Positions 22,822 to 34,651 of a stretch of DNA of 64,000 bases are shown one piece after another. Each line of letters opens with the position of its first letter. Position 1 is the first letter of the stretch. The position numbers were made by a program, and so were the translations under genes. Where the stretch lies: assembly GCA_039619475.1 (NCBI GenBank), contig CM077115.1:417764557-417828556 (forward strand). Reading direction: 5' to 3'. A model generated the notes under the pieces. The model was not told the origin of the DNA. It saw nothing but the letters and a program-made list of their open reading frames with translations, and searched no databases. Origin of the DNA: Icerya purchasi (Eukaryota > Arthropoda > Insecta > Hemiptera > Monophlebidae).

Positions 22822-25062
22822 TATGTACTCGTTTTCTCCCAGCTGAAAGAGAAGTCTCAAGATTAGGAATGACCCGAAATTATGCAAAACCTCTCTGGTG
22901 CCGGCATTTAAAGTCGGCGGCGCAATAAAGGAAAATTTTGAGAATGATGTTTTTGGGAGAGAACACGTGAGGAAGCGCTAGAATAAGTCTGATGTTTTTT
23001 CCTTTTGCGTTCTTGCAAGAGTTGGGCAATACGGTGGATTATTTGAAAAATCGGTAAAACCGGAAAGAGAAACTTAGCCCCTGATTGATATTCTTAGTCT
23101 CGGAGTAAGAACGGTTTTCCAGATTCGTGATTTTTTTTATGTTTTCTTAAATGTCGGACAAGCGGGAGCAGAGTAATTCTCGCCACAGTGAACAGAATAG
23201 AAACCAGAAGAATCATTTCCCTCGGCAATAATAAGAACCGCCATTATTACCATAATATAACGGCAGCAGATGGGTGAATGTTATAGAACAATTATTCAAA
23301 CTTGACGCGGTTACTTTTACATACTAATTACTAAAGGACGGAAGAAAGAAGTCGTTGAATTAGCTTAAAAGAATTTTCAGAGTTACGTTTCCGTAACCTC
23401 CCCCCGGATATTTGGCAGCTCGGCAGTGCGGTTCGAAAGTCGTTGCTCGCTGTGCGATATGACGAACTATGTGCCGAAACACAAAGTAACACAGATTAGA
23501 AAATAAAGGATGATAGTGTTTTAAGCTCTTTATGAATATTTTCCGAAAGTAGGAACTGACTGACTGCAAGGGTAGAGGAAAAGGGCTTAATCGAGTTTCT
23601 TCCTAAACCGGGGTAATTATAGCGATGATTTAATTTAAATTTTTGTAAATCATCTTTGAGCTATCATCGTCGGATGATAAATCGTCAACTAGGAGGTCAT
23701 TCGGAAATGATGATGTTTGAGCTGATTTATTTTGTAGATCATCCGCCCGGTTCAGGTGAAGTAGATGAATTTCTTCTGAATGCCGGTTTCGTTACTACGT
23801 TACTTCGGTATAAAAAGAAAATGGAGAATCCGGTTCCGATTTGATATATTTAATGGTTTAGATCAGTATTAGGGGTAGACTTGGCCAAGTCGAGCTTTAA
23901 ATCATACTAAAAAGAAATAGAATAAATGGCGCGAATGATGGCGACGCCATAGAGGAATTAACGCGGTCTTGCTGATGATGAGATTGCAGCGGAAACTGAA
24001 GATAAACTTTATCGCGCTACACGGAGAAATGGCGCGGGAAACTGTTCTAGCGGCACTGCATAGGCACACTACTCGTCGGCAAAATGCTACATTGTAAATT
24101 TATTTCTAACAGCGGTGGCGGCTAAACAGAGATAATGAAGAATTTCCATCTGCGGCAAAGTGCACGATAATTGCTTTGCATAGTAATTCTCACGATAATG
24201 GGGAAAACATTAATGACTATCGATCGATTTTAACGATATTGTGAGAATTGTGCACTTTTCACATCTTACCATTGCGGACTGTTAAGGCAAAAATGCGGAA
24301 AAAATCAAAGTATCATTGCGGTCTAAAAGCGCATAGGAGAAACAATGAAAAATTGGACCGCGCAATTCCGCGAATGTTGCATAAAACTTCCGTCGGTGAG
24401 ACGAGTATGATTTAGGTCATATCTGGAGGTTACCGGTTCGAGGAATTCCGCACTTAAATCGATCCTCCAGATCCATATGCGGCTTCAGACGAACTAAACG
24501 GTCGAGAATCAAAGATAATTGACAAGATTACACGTAAAGCTCTAAGAAACATGTCGATTTTTCACATATATTTCTCTTTTGTTATTGATCTCTGTTTATT
24601 ATCGATTTTAGGGCTAAGCGAAAGAAACCAGTTGTACACTCTTATTTAGATCCCGCTGGCTTAGCTTAGTCACATCGTACTGATCGACCATTATTACTGT
24701 ATGGAAAGACGAAAGGCTCTCTTGATTGTAGAATATATAATAACAAAACTGTATACAGGTGTCTAAATGTCGAACAACTATTTCCTTCGACCGTTGCTGA
24801 CATCGTGAAAAAATCGAGACTTAGATTTTGGCCCATTTTGCCGCTAAACTTACAAATTAATTTATTTGTAAATAAAAAGTGACGCCCCAACACTATAAGT
24901 AACAAAACGATTAATATAAAACGAGAAGAAAATTTTTAATAAAGACGGTATACAGTCACGTGGAATTTATCCGCTTAATTCTTCACACCATCATAAATGA
25001 AATCTTTCCAATGTAGATATTACTATATATCGGGTAAGTTTCTAAATGAAGCAACAGATAAA
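22822..25062. other. No recognised gene
   Basis: Somewhat less AT-rich than its surroundings, but open frames are short and no domain or RNA could be supported. Confidence 0.5.
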
Positions 25063-25070
25063 GAGCGAGT

Positions 25071-27649
25071 CAGTGCCGGATTAACCACATAGCAAGAGTA
25101 GCAATTGCTAGCGGCCCCGCGTATCCATACCCGCCTCTGCCTGAGCGTAGTTTTTTGAGTGAAACTGATTAAGTCGTGGTATATTGAATTTACCTGATGT
25201 CACTAAGACGTGAACGGTTACACCTTTTACAATCAAGATAATCCATTGCAGACAATATTTATCCGATTATTATTTTGTTGACGAAAATAAAACACGTCGT
25301 AATTTCATAAGGTAATCGCACAAGTTCTACAAAAAGTCGCTCGTATAAATGTACAGAATTTTAATCGACCTGATAATTGGCTTTACGAAAAGTCTGACGT
25401 GTGCGAGCACTCTTACTCGACGACACTCAGTATGGATGCGTAGTAGAATTGAAATAGCTCGATTCAAAATGTTGAAATTATCCATTTATTTGCAAGACTT
25501 CACATTATTTTTATTATAATTTAGTAATCGTATAGCAAAAAATTATTTTCTAGTAATAAGTTTATGTAAGTTATAAAAGTAATGAGAGATATCCTGCAAT
25601 TAAATTTTTCATAACCATTTCGTAATCCTGACATAGTAAGATCGTTACCAATTTCAAACTTTTAGAGCGGAGATTGTGACATGATCCATTATGGTATTAA
25701 AATAAGCTAAAAAATAGTTGTTTAACTGGGATAAATGTTTTTTTTTTTCCCCCGAAAAGAGCTCTTAATTTCCGTATTTGACGTTTTTATGTCCCAACAT
25801 ATTCAAACGTATGCCCATAAAGGAAAAGGACACACGTCATATTTATCTAAAACAAATTACGAGGAATTTATCAAATTAATTTCATCAAGCATGCTGGATC
25901 AAATTATTTGCGAAATTAAGAGATCCAGGTACTATTCAGTGTCATTACATTCTACTCCAGATATATCGCATGTAGACCAACTGACTCTGATAGTGCGCTA
26001 CGTCTACCATCTGGGCCAGTTGAGAGGGAAGGCCATATTGCTGAACAACTTTACTAGATTTATTAAGTAAGAATGGCATTGATATTAAAGATTGTTGTGG
26101 ACAAGGCTATGATAATGCCGGCAACATGAGCGGAAAATACAGCGGCCTACAAGCACGAATTAATTAAAGGAATAAATAAGTATGCAGAATACATTCCCTG
26201 TCTTGCACATTCATTAAATTTAGTTGCTAAGAGCGCTACAGACTGTTGTACAGGAGCATTACTTTTTTTTCGATTCTATTGAAAATATTTATAATTTTTT
26301 TTCTACTATCGTCGGCGTCTTCTTACGAAAGCTTAAGTTCGAAAATTCCGATTTTGAAAAGGTTGCCGGATACTATCTGGTCCGCTAGAGCTCATGTGGT
26401 TTTACCACTATTAAGCGAGTGTTGGATGGCATTTGCAATAATATAGATCAAAAGGTAGATTGTCGTAATCAAGCTTACGGACTAGTTTCAAAGATGAATA
26501 AGTTAGAAACGGGAATAATGGCAATTACGTGAAATGGTACCCTAGAACGCGTGAAAGCGACTAGTGCGTCGCTGCAATCGTCTAATATAGACCTTAATAC
26601 AGGGTAAACCCTTTATGAATCATTATATGGATATGTTAAAACAATGCGAAACACATTTTCAGATATTGAAGCAAAAGCCGAAGATCTGACACAGGCTGTC
26701 ATGAATATCAGCAACAGACTTCAAGAGGACGCATGCGAAACACAAAGTATGACCACTTTAGCGGTTCTAGTACACTTGATGAATTTGTTTAAAATGAAAC
26801 ACCTGGTAAACAGTTTGAAATTGAGGTGTTTGTTGTCATTATTGATAACACACTATGTGTTTTAGATAAACGCATGAAAGCATGCCAAAAACTTAGTAGT
26901 GTTTTCGGAATATTTCGACAGTTCAAATCTATTACAGCAGAAGAGATTTTAAAAAATGATGGTCGGTGCTTATGCAAATGATTTGGAAGATAGTCTAGAC
27001 GACGAATTAGTGCATTTTGTCGAGCTACTGAAAACGGATGTGGCTAGTGCGATTGACAGTTCAAAAAATGAAGCTCTGAAAATTCAATATTATAAATTCC
27101 GCCCAATTTAGAAATTGTTTTGCGCATTTATTTGTCTCTCGTGATCACTAACTGCTGTGGCGAACGTTCATTTTCGACATTGAAGCGTATAAAAATGAAT
27201 TAAGGTGGAACACGATGAGTCAAGAACGTCTGAATTATCTTTCTTTGATGAATATAGAATATGATTTGCTCAGACTAATTGATATTCGTATCATATTATC
27301 TCTAAATTCGCCCACATTAAATCTAGAAAAGTTACTTTGTAAAAGTTTACCAAATAATAAAAGTTCATCGTTATTAATCGTTAGCTTTAAAATGTTATTT
27401 TATAAAAATTATTCTAAATTGCCAGGGCAATCTTAACTCTGGCTTTTTCTACTTGTCAAAGGCCAACAGGGCTCCTATTGTAATCTACTTTACTATTAAA
27501 CACTAACATAATTGTTTAACTTATAAATGGCAAATAAACATATTGAGTATTGAATTATTGTTTTACCACTTTATACTTAAGAACACGGTAGATCAAGGGC
27601 CCCTCGATAGAATTTGCTACGAGCCCCGCGCTGGCTTAATCCGGCACTG
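25071..27649 (+). mobile_element. hAT transposon of the ZMYM/TTF type, near full length but dead
   Basis: Both ends share CAGTGCCGGATTAA as an inverted repeat, followed by partly complementary GC-rich subterminal sequence (GCGGCCCCGCG at left, GCCCCGCGC at right). The 2579-bp interior carries one transposase in order on the plus strand, broken by stops and shifts. TIR, size and transposase all say hAT. The adjacent 8-bp sequences (gagcgagt at 25063-25070, caatgagg at 27650-27657) do not match, so the TSD has decayed, or one end has been rearranged. Confidence 0.88.
25735..27330 (+). pseudogene. hAT transposase pseudogene (ZMYM1/TTF zinc-finger family)
   Basis: The best block is at 25790-26030: YLSKTNYEEFIKLISSSMLD, then IICEIKRSRYYSVSLHSTPD and ISHVDQLTLIVRYV. 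This corresponds to the start of the RNase H-like core, where the family has SVDSTPDxSHxDQLTxIxRYV; Asp of VDS is replaced by His here. Further blocks in order are DNAGNMSGKYSGLQARI (about 26110), PCLAHSLNLVAKSATDCC (about 26197), IWSARAHVV (about 26370), YESLYGYVKTMRNTFSDIEA (about 26620), and DLEDSLDDELVHFVELLK (about 26980). The C-terminal dimerisation segment ends in MSQERLNYLSLMNIEYDLL (27215-27272), preceded by a CGERSFSTLKRIKNELR-like stretch across frames. There are at least eight frame changes or stops. The N-terminal zinc finger is not visible. Confidence 0.85.
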
Positions 27650-27659
27650 CAATGAGGTA

Positions 27660-29795
27660 TTCTTATTTAACTCTTAATCTAGAATTCGGTAGCACAGTAT
27701 CTCGCTAGCATAGTTAAGGTGCTTAGTTACTACGTTATAGGTTTTTTTTACAGCTTTTCATTTCCAGCCATGTAAAGTAGGCACGGATGACTTCGGTTAT
27801 AGTTATATCCTCTCGGAAATATATCAGCGTTTGGACACAGCCAGATATATCTCCAACGATACGTGATTTAACATATGTCAATTCCGAAAAGCGTTAGCTG
27901 CGTGCATGCGCACCGTGTTCAAGGGCGTTCTGTTGCTTTGCGAGTTCGGAGTGCTACGCGGAGTTGAAATTGAATATACAGCCGAAAATAATTGCGATTA
28001 TACGCTAGACATGAAATAGATAACTCGATCAGAGTTGGAGTTGAGAAACGGATATACGTATGTATGTCTGCAGTCAGAAAAGACACATATATGTACCCAA
28101 CAAAACTGCTTTAGCGGAGTTTATTTGCGCATCTCTAAATTATAAAGGCTAATTTGAAATAAAATTGGGTAGCTGAGAAAACAAAAATGAATTAAGAAAA
28201 AGAAATTCTGTTCAAACTCAGGAGGTTCCCCACAATGGCAATAATTGTATATCAGAGATTCATATTGGACTTGCTGTAATTAAAATATAATTTTATACGG
28301 ACAGCGAATTTAACGTATTATCTGTCGGAGTCAAATCTGTGCTACCAACCTCATCCGTGGAAATGTTTTATCAAAAAGGCAGAAGGCAATCAGCTGATAC
28401 ATATTTCTGTACATACGAAACATAAAAATTACAAAATTAACATTCGCACACACACACACACACACACACATAGATACGTATGTAGTCTATTGCAATTTTA
28501 ATTAATTTCCTAGTCTCTATACAAGAACATCAATACATTTTTTTTTTTTTCGGTTTATTTTACAATCGTTTAATGACGCAAAAAAAAAAAACAAAAAACA
28601 ATTACCCCGTCGTCATAGCTTAGTTCTAAGAATTTCGCGCTGGTTTATCTGAAGCATGTCTGCATGACTGTGCGCAGATTCGCAATCCGAAGGCGTTAAG
28701 TTTATTTTCCCAGTGAAATCGAATATTGCTTATATCGTCATATCTCGGTGAAAGTAAAGAAGGAAGAAACCGGATCCCAATATTCTCTTTTCGGACGATC
28801 CGTTAGACACACACTGATTAGGGTAGAACGTTATGAAAAGAACTTAAATATCAAAAATCTAAACTGACTTGGTGTTTTTTTTTACACGCCTAAAATAAAT
28901 GGATAAAAGCCCGACTTACGAAAGTTTAATTTCAAGCTAACCTAAAAGAAAATCTCCGAAGAAGTTTTTTTTTTTTTTGAAATTTAAGTTTTGGTGGATC
29001 ACCAGCGAATGATGTACACAGTGTACATCAAAGACAATCTAAAAATTTGCGGTAAATCTAAAAGTACCAAATTTTAAACTTTCTTTAAATTATTTTTCTA
29101 GGCTGTATAGAAATTGTTTTTTTTTTTTTTTACATATGTAGAAACAAAAATTATGCTTTTATTTTTGAATATCTAAATATTTCTTAATTAAAAATCAGAA
29201 TTTCCCTCTCAAATATCACAATCGTAGCAGATAATTTTAAAATTTATATTAATTATCAACTTACACGTGTACGAGCAATAGAAAAACAGTCATACTCGTC
29301 GACATTAGGTAATATTTAATACGAATATTTAATTGCAAAAGAAAAATATCCAGTTTGAAACTGAAGCATTCTTCAATCTCATATCTGGTTCTCTGCCATA
29401 ATCGATTTTTCTTTATTCTTAAGAAAACCACCTTCGCAATTTGTATTGCTTAATAAATATTTCACGGCGCTGCGTCGGTTAAATCGCGGTTCCTTCGATC
29501 GTACATGAAACTCTAAAAAAAAGTTAGTTACCCCCTAAAGAGAGGCCAACTTTACACCGCCTATCTACTTCTTTTGATGATCGGGTTTCTCCAATGTCGT
29601 TTTTCGTATCTTCCGTACTGTGAACGGAATTCATTCGGACTTCATTTCAACTTTTGGAAAACATATTTTAAATACTAGTTGGGGGGGGGGGCTGAATTTA
29701 AGTTAGGCGCTTTTTAAAATTGCGTGTATTTCCGTTAGAAATTATCTTACTTTATGTTTTGAAGCAAGTGTAAAGTTTTCAGCGTCTTTGTTCTC
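27660..29795. other. No recognised gene; several A/T tracts
   Basis: Contains the CA repeat at 28446-28470, T runs at about 28541, 28968 and 29118, and a 10-G run at about 29681. No coding or RNA gene was seen. Confidence 0.5.
28446..28470. repeat. (CA)n microsatellite
   Basis: Uninterrupted CA dinucleotides, about 12 copies. Confidence 0.95.
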
Positions 29796-29799
29796 GAGA

Positions 29800-30560
29800 A
29801 GAGCGAAAAGGAAGAGAAGTGGAACCAGATGTTTACACGGTCAGATCTAGAGGATAGAAAAGGCTCAAGTGCCATAGTAACCGAAGGTGACGATAGCAAG
29901 CAGAGATGCACAATAAGGAGTTGGAAGACTGATTAAGAGAAGCGAAGAGTAGAAAGAGGAACGTTAGGAAGTGATACAGATGCACTTAAATAAAATGCGA
30001 TCATCGGCATATATAAAGCTTTTTAAGAGGAAGGGTGTAGGCGATAAAGTGGAGAGGAGGCTAGAGAGAAGCGAAAAAGGAATGCAGGAAGTGCAAACTG
30101 CGTCCAAAGCGTAGACGATTACAGAGAAAGTTGAACGCCGTATAGAGGGATAATTAAAGAACCAGGAATAAGACGGTAGATTAGATAAAGAGATAATGGG
30201 AATTCGGATTTGAAGAGTGCGAAGCAATACGGGTTCAGTCATTGTTCGGAATGAGCAACTGTAAAGACTAATATTGTGGGATAAAAAAACACTGAGAAAT
30301 CTACCGATAGAAGAAGAAGATGAACGAACAAGTACATCGGCTGAGAGCCGTTACCTTCGAGATTCCAGAATGTTCAGGAATCCATAGTAGATCAATTTGG
30401 ATAAAAAATTTTTTATGGATAAAATGAAAAAGGAAAATGTTATGGATGAGAAAGCATGTATGAGAAGGATTACATAATCAGTAGAGGGAGAAGGAATTGT
30501 AGGGCACTGTGGGAATCTAATATGATGAAGACTTCATGAGAAACTAGGTGCCGTAGTTCT
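29800..30560 (-). pseudogene. LINE ORF2 C-terminus (RNase H and tail)
   Basis: On the minus strand, about 30530-30480 reads ILDSHSALQFLLPLL, matching the RNase H block around its internal Asp (DSxSALxxL). Around 30390 WIPEHSGI is the start of the closing RNase H motif, followed by decay. LSNLPSYSWFFNYPSIRRST lies near 30150, equivalent to the W-F-x-x-x-x-P-x-x-RR block of the copy at 525-1165. DDRILFKC (about 29985) is the His/Cys tail with His lost, and LPTPYC recurs at about 29915 in another frame. These shared blocks place it in the same family as 525-1165 and 19035-19575. Multiple frameshifts. Confidence 0.75.
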
Positions 30561-31139
30561 AAAACGCTTTCATTTCATCTTGAGTTGGTTAACGAACGAG
30601 TTTTAATAAATTTTATGACTTCATCATCGATAATCGCTTTAAGTGTTCTGTTTTTTTTTGTTTTTTTTTGTTTTTCGAGGAGAAAAATAAAAAAATAAGT
30701 GGAAATGCCACCGAGGAAAGAATCGCGCAAAAAATTGAAATTGAATCTATCGAAGCTTGTTTGCCAGAGCAACACGTATGTAAAATACGTGGAAATAGAT
30801 ATTAGAGTTCCGTTAAGAGATATCAGCGCCGAATCAACAGCATTTGAGTATTAAACGGTTGACATCCTCTCTAAAATTACTACAAGGGTGATTAAAGCAA
30901 GGCAACATCGGGAACATGGAGTTCCAGTTTAGAATGTCGCGCATGCACAGAAGGTGGATAGTCGTAACAAAAAAACCAGTTACGTAGTAGTGAAATACGA
31001 ATGAAATAAAACCAGAGAAGCTAAGACAGGCTGTACGATTTTCCATAAAAGGGGGAACTTGACATCCACTAATTACGTGAGCTCAAGCAAAATCTCAGCA
31101 AATCTTATTTAAACCGAGGGAGGGATAATTTTGAAAACC

Positions 31140-31425
31140 TCGCGTCAACTTTTTTTTTTTATAAGTTCGTCAACACGGATATTGGCCAATGAACAATGGA
31201 ACAGAAGGGCAAGAGAGACTCAGATCCTTACACGATCAGAGATATCGGACAGAAAAGGATCAAGAGAGCTAGAGGATAACTGAAGGAGAATAAAAGGAGA
31301 GAATGAGTGAGGCACAGTGTGGAATAGGAATAGTCCAATTTGTAAAAAGAAGGAATAAAAAGAATCTTGTTCATTTGAAAGTGACGAATTTTTAAAGAAT
31401 GTACATATATTATTATACATACAAT
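31140..31425 (-). mobile_element. LINE 3' terminus with A tail
   Basis: Minus-strand text 'cttgatccttttctgtccgatatct...' parallels 'gagccttttctatcctctagatct' at the end of the copy at 29800-30560. It is followed by 'cattggccaatatccgtgtt', 'gacgaacttat' and an A run (T run at 31151-31160 on plus). That layout (terminal coding remnant, TTGGCC motif, TATAAAA-like end) is typical of I/Jockey-like LINE 3' ends. Whether it and 29800-30560 derive from one insertion is unclear, because about 580 bp of unrelated sequence separates them. Confidence 0.5.
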
Positions 31426-34350
31426 AAAAATAAAAATTGTTAAATTTTTCTTTTACCTTTTTTAGGATTGCCCGCTGAAAAATCTCATTATTTCGAGAAT
31501 AAAGAAAAAGTAACGAAAAAAAAAAAACGTTCAGAGTTTTTAAAAGAAAAAAAAAAATAGTATAGTAAATGAAAGCTCATATCGATTGAGTGAAAAATTA
31601 GGGAAATGTCTGTTTTTATTTTTAATTTGACTAAATTTAAGGAAATAAATTCAGTCCTTTAGGAACTACTTTAACGTAAACCTCATGTGAGGGGGAAATC
31701 TCACCAAAGAGAGGGAGGAGGATTGAAAAACAGCTTGCGTAATTAATGAATGTCCTCTGATGAAGACTTCCACGAACATAACCCCAGTCATATCTGTTCT
31801 GGTTCTGGTAAGTTCGGCTAGGTGGTGGTTGTAAGATTTCTCGGCATTCCTGCCCGTTCTTCATGACGAATTTATTTCCATGGATAGCGCAATAGACCGA
31901 ACTCTCATGTTACCCTGGATTTTACGCCGGTTCTAGCGTCGCGTTGGTATAAACACTGATACACACACACGTACATATATTTAGTCTCCCGTGTAGAAGA
32001 TGTCCCGCTAAAACTGCAACCTACTGCGCTGCTGGTCGTAACGCAATATATATCTTAACTATGTATGGGGATTAACACTGCGCTGAATTTGAACGAATGG
32101 AGATTTTTTTTTTAAATTTTCGCGAAAGAATCGCGACAGATCACAATTTGAGAAACACTTAGAGATATCACCGATTAATATTAAAACGAAAGCGTTACGA
32201 TAATGATTTTCATAAATCATTATCTGCGGAGCTGCGCACTGACGAAATTCGATACCATCTGGTTGAATTAACTTTTTAGTTCGATAACTGATTTGTGCGG
32301 ACTGTAAGCTATTGCAGTACTGAAATTGCGCGGCCGGCACGAAGAAGAAAAGATTTAAGAGATTAGAGGCCGGGTTTTGGCGTCGTATACATCAAGCAAG
32401 CAGGGCATTAAGCTGAAAGAGGCACTTTAGTATGTTTACAAACTGAATGTTATCGCGCGATTTAATTTCATGAAATAATTAACGCTCAATTAGTAATAAA
32501 CGATTCTGGCAAATTATTACAATTTATCCTCTAACCTTCTGACACTCCTAGTGCTCGAAGCGTCTCACTAAATTGAGCACTGCGCTTCTATTATCTTTTA
32601 ATGACGCCGCCAACTGTGTTTCGAAATTTAACTTTGCGACTTTGCCTCAGAATTAAATTTCCTGCAGTAACGAATCAAAAAAAGTAAATATATACACGTA
32701 TATATCAAAACGGAATATTATTATTGTTATTATTATTATTATTATGATGATTGTTATTGCTGATGTAATTAGAACAATCTGAATAACTTGAATCACTTCG
32801 ATGATGGAGAGGAATAACCGATAAATTAAGGGTGTTTCGTATTGTTGCCAAAAAATCGAGTGGTTTCATATTTGTCTATATTGTCGGATATGCTTGAGTA
32901 TTTTTTCATGTAAATTGGCATTTTTTCATCATTAGTGGCCTCTCTCAACTGCATAAGTACTGTTTATGATTGCCTATTTTGGCGAAATTATAAAATAAAC
33001 GTTAACCAGAGCCATTCCAATTATTCATTTAATTTTTTATTTTTTCGTGTTACTTATTTATTGTTCATGAGAGTTTTGTTTTCCCTCTTTTTACTTTTTT
33101 TGTTTCCGATAATTGTTTAAATTTGAAATAACCGTTTATATATCAACCTAATCAGAAACATATTTAAAAAATATTTATGCAATTTCCAAAATGTTACCGA
33201 AACATAATTTTCATGGTATATTACAATTGAAGAGGAACTGCGACACGTATTAAATAGAAAATCACTTAAATAATTACAAAGTCGGTATACAAAAATTATC
33301 GACATTAAAAAAATGCGAGAAAAACCAAAAAAATCAATACAACTGGCCCAGTGTTCTCATCAGATCCATTAGGCTTGGTTACTTAAAGTAACTAGAAAGC
33401 AAACGAATAAGCGGATGGCGATTAATTAAAAAATGTAAATAATATAATAAAATTGTAATTTTTACATGACTGACAAATTTTACGCTCAGATATTGTAAAC
33501 ATTGCTAGGTTTTGACTACGTGCTCGTCAACTCCGAATTAATTACCACTTACTTATGTCTTCGAAAGACTGATGTGTCTCAAACTTTTTAATTAAAAACC
33601 AATACCAAACTACCCGAATAATTCGATGGCCAGCTTCGTAGAAAATTACAGAAATTTCTCACAGATGAACGGTCGTAGTGCTTGCAAAATGTCACAAACT
33701 ACACTATCCCCGGTCTAAATCTCAAATATATGTCGACTTATACAACGATTAGAGAATCGCATACTTATGCAGGAGTAAATTTCGTTCCCGGGTCGTACTC
33801 CGGATTTTCTATGTAATTTCCCGATACACGAATCGACGAGCGGCCACTGTGACGAAATGGAAACACATACGCGATAAGATCGAACAACAATTAAATATAT
33901 TCCAAGCAGAGATGGTTACCGAGTGTTCACTGATACGTAATCCGACACGTGCCAGTTAATTAGCGAGATAAACAGGTAATTCGGTGGCTCTAGTCTAAAA
34001 TTAGCCAAAAAATGACGCCAAAAGCTTCTATTCAAACAATTAAGACTGATAATTTCGAACTTAAATAAATCTTATCAATATATATATTAAAATATACTAT
34101 ATGTGTGCGACGTAAGTAAAAATAATAGCCGTTTTACTGTAAAACTCTTGTTATAAATGTCGACTGAAATTATTTCCCCGGGAATTGGATTCAGTTTTTT
34201 TTTCCTTTTTTTTCTTTTTCGAAAATCACATTTTTCGCTTTCCTCCGTTTTTCATTAAATAACAGAAATTTATAATTTAACCAAATAATGGCTTTCTTTG
34301 TGACCATAATTTTGACTGGCCGTAATGTTTCATATTATTATCGTCGAATA
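31426..34350. other. No firmly recognised gene; one unassigned open frame at 31637-31864 (-)
   Basis: The minus-strand frame 31864-31637 (75 codons, starting MKNGQECREILQPPPSRTYQ) has a less AT-biased composition than its surroundings, but I recognise no family, and the +1 frame is also open for much of it. The rest is AT-rich. An (ATT)n tract lies at about 32710-32745. Confidence 0.35.
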
Positions 34351-34356
34351 TATATA

Positions 34357-34604
34357 TTAATTACGGCGTAATTTTTAGCCTACTTCCCATTAGAAAAAAT
34401 GTCCTAAAAAAAAGTCCAAATTGTATGTAACATTTGTTATATTTTATAGGATTTTTGTAATTATGTTATTATATTCATATTGACCGATCTAGAATTACGT
34501 TGTAAATTTTGATCATTTTATGCAAAGTATAGAAGAGAAGGAGACAGAAATGTAAGTAAGGGGGGTCAAGGGGCACAGCTTCTTGCGAGGCCAAAATTAC
34601 CGAG

Positions 34605-34605
<1 letters not shown>
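34357..34605 (+). repeat. TA-bounded dispersed repeat, copy 1
   Basis: Unit begins TTAATTACGGCGTAATTTTT and ends CCGAGTTATATAT, with TA dinucleotides on both sides. It shares with the copies at 38741 and 39009 a 'cattagaaaaaatgtcc' block, a 'gttatattttatagg' block, 'ttacgttgtaaattttgat', 'acaaagtatagaagagaa' (here 'gcaaagta') and a GGGTCAAGGGGCACAG segment. The 3' part holds two potential hairpins (CAAGGGG/CCCCTTG, worn in this copy, and GGCC/GGCC-type). Confidence 0.8.

Positions 34606-34649
<44 letters not shown>
34606..34649. repeat. (TA)n microsatellite at the 3' end of the dispersed repeat
   Basis: About 22 uninterrupted TA units directly continuing the GAGTTATATAT end of repeat copy 1. 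Confidence 0.95.

Positions 34650-34651
<2 letters not shown>

Noticed and set aside
23900..23960. ATGGCGACGCCAT palindrome as a regulatory site
   Set aside because: Short palindrome with no further context; expected by chance in 64 kb.
25063..27657. An exact 8-bp target duplication for the ZMYM-type hAT
   Set aside because: The two flanks do not match, so I did not claim one.
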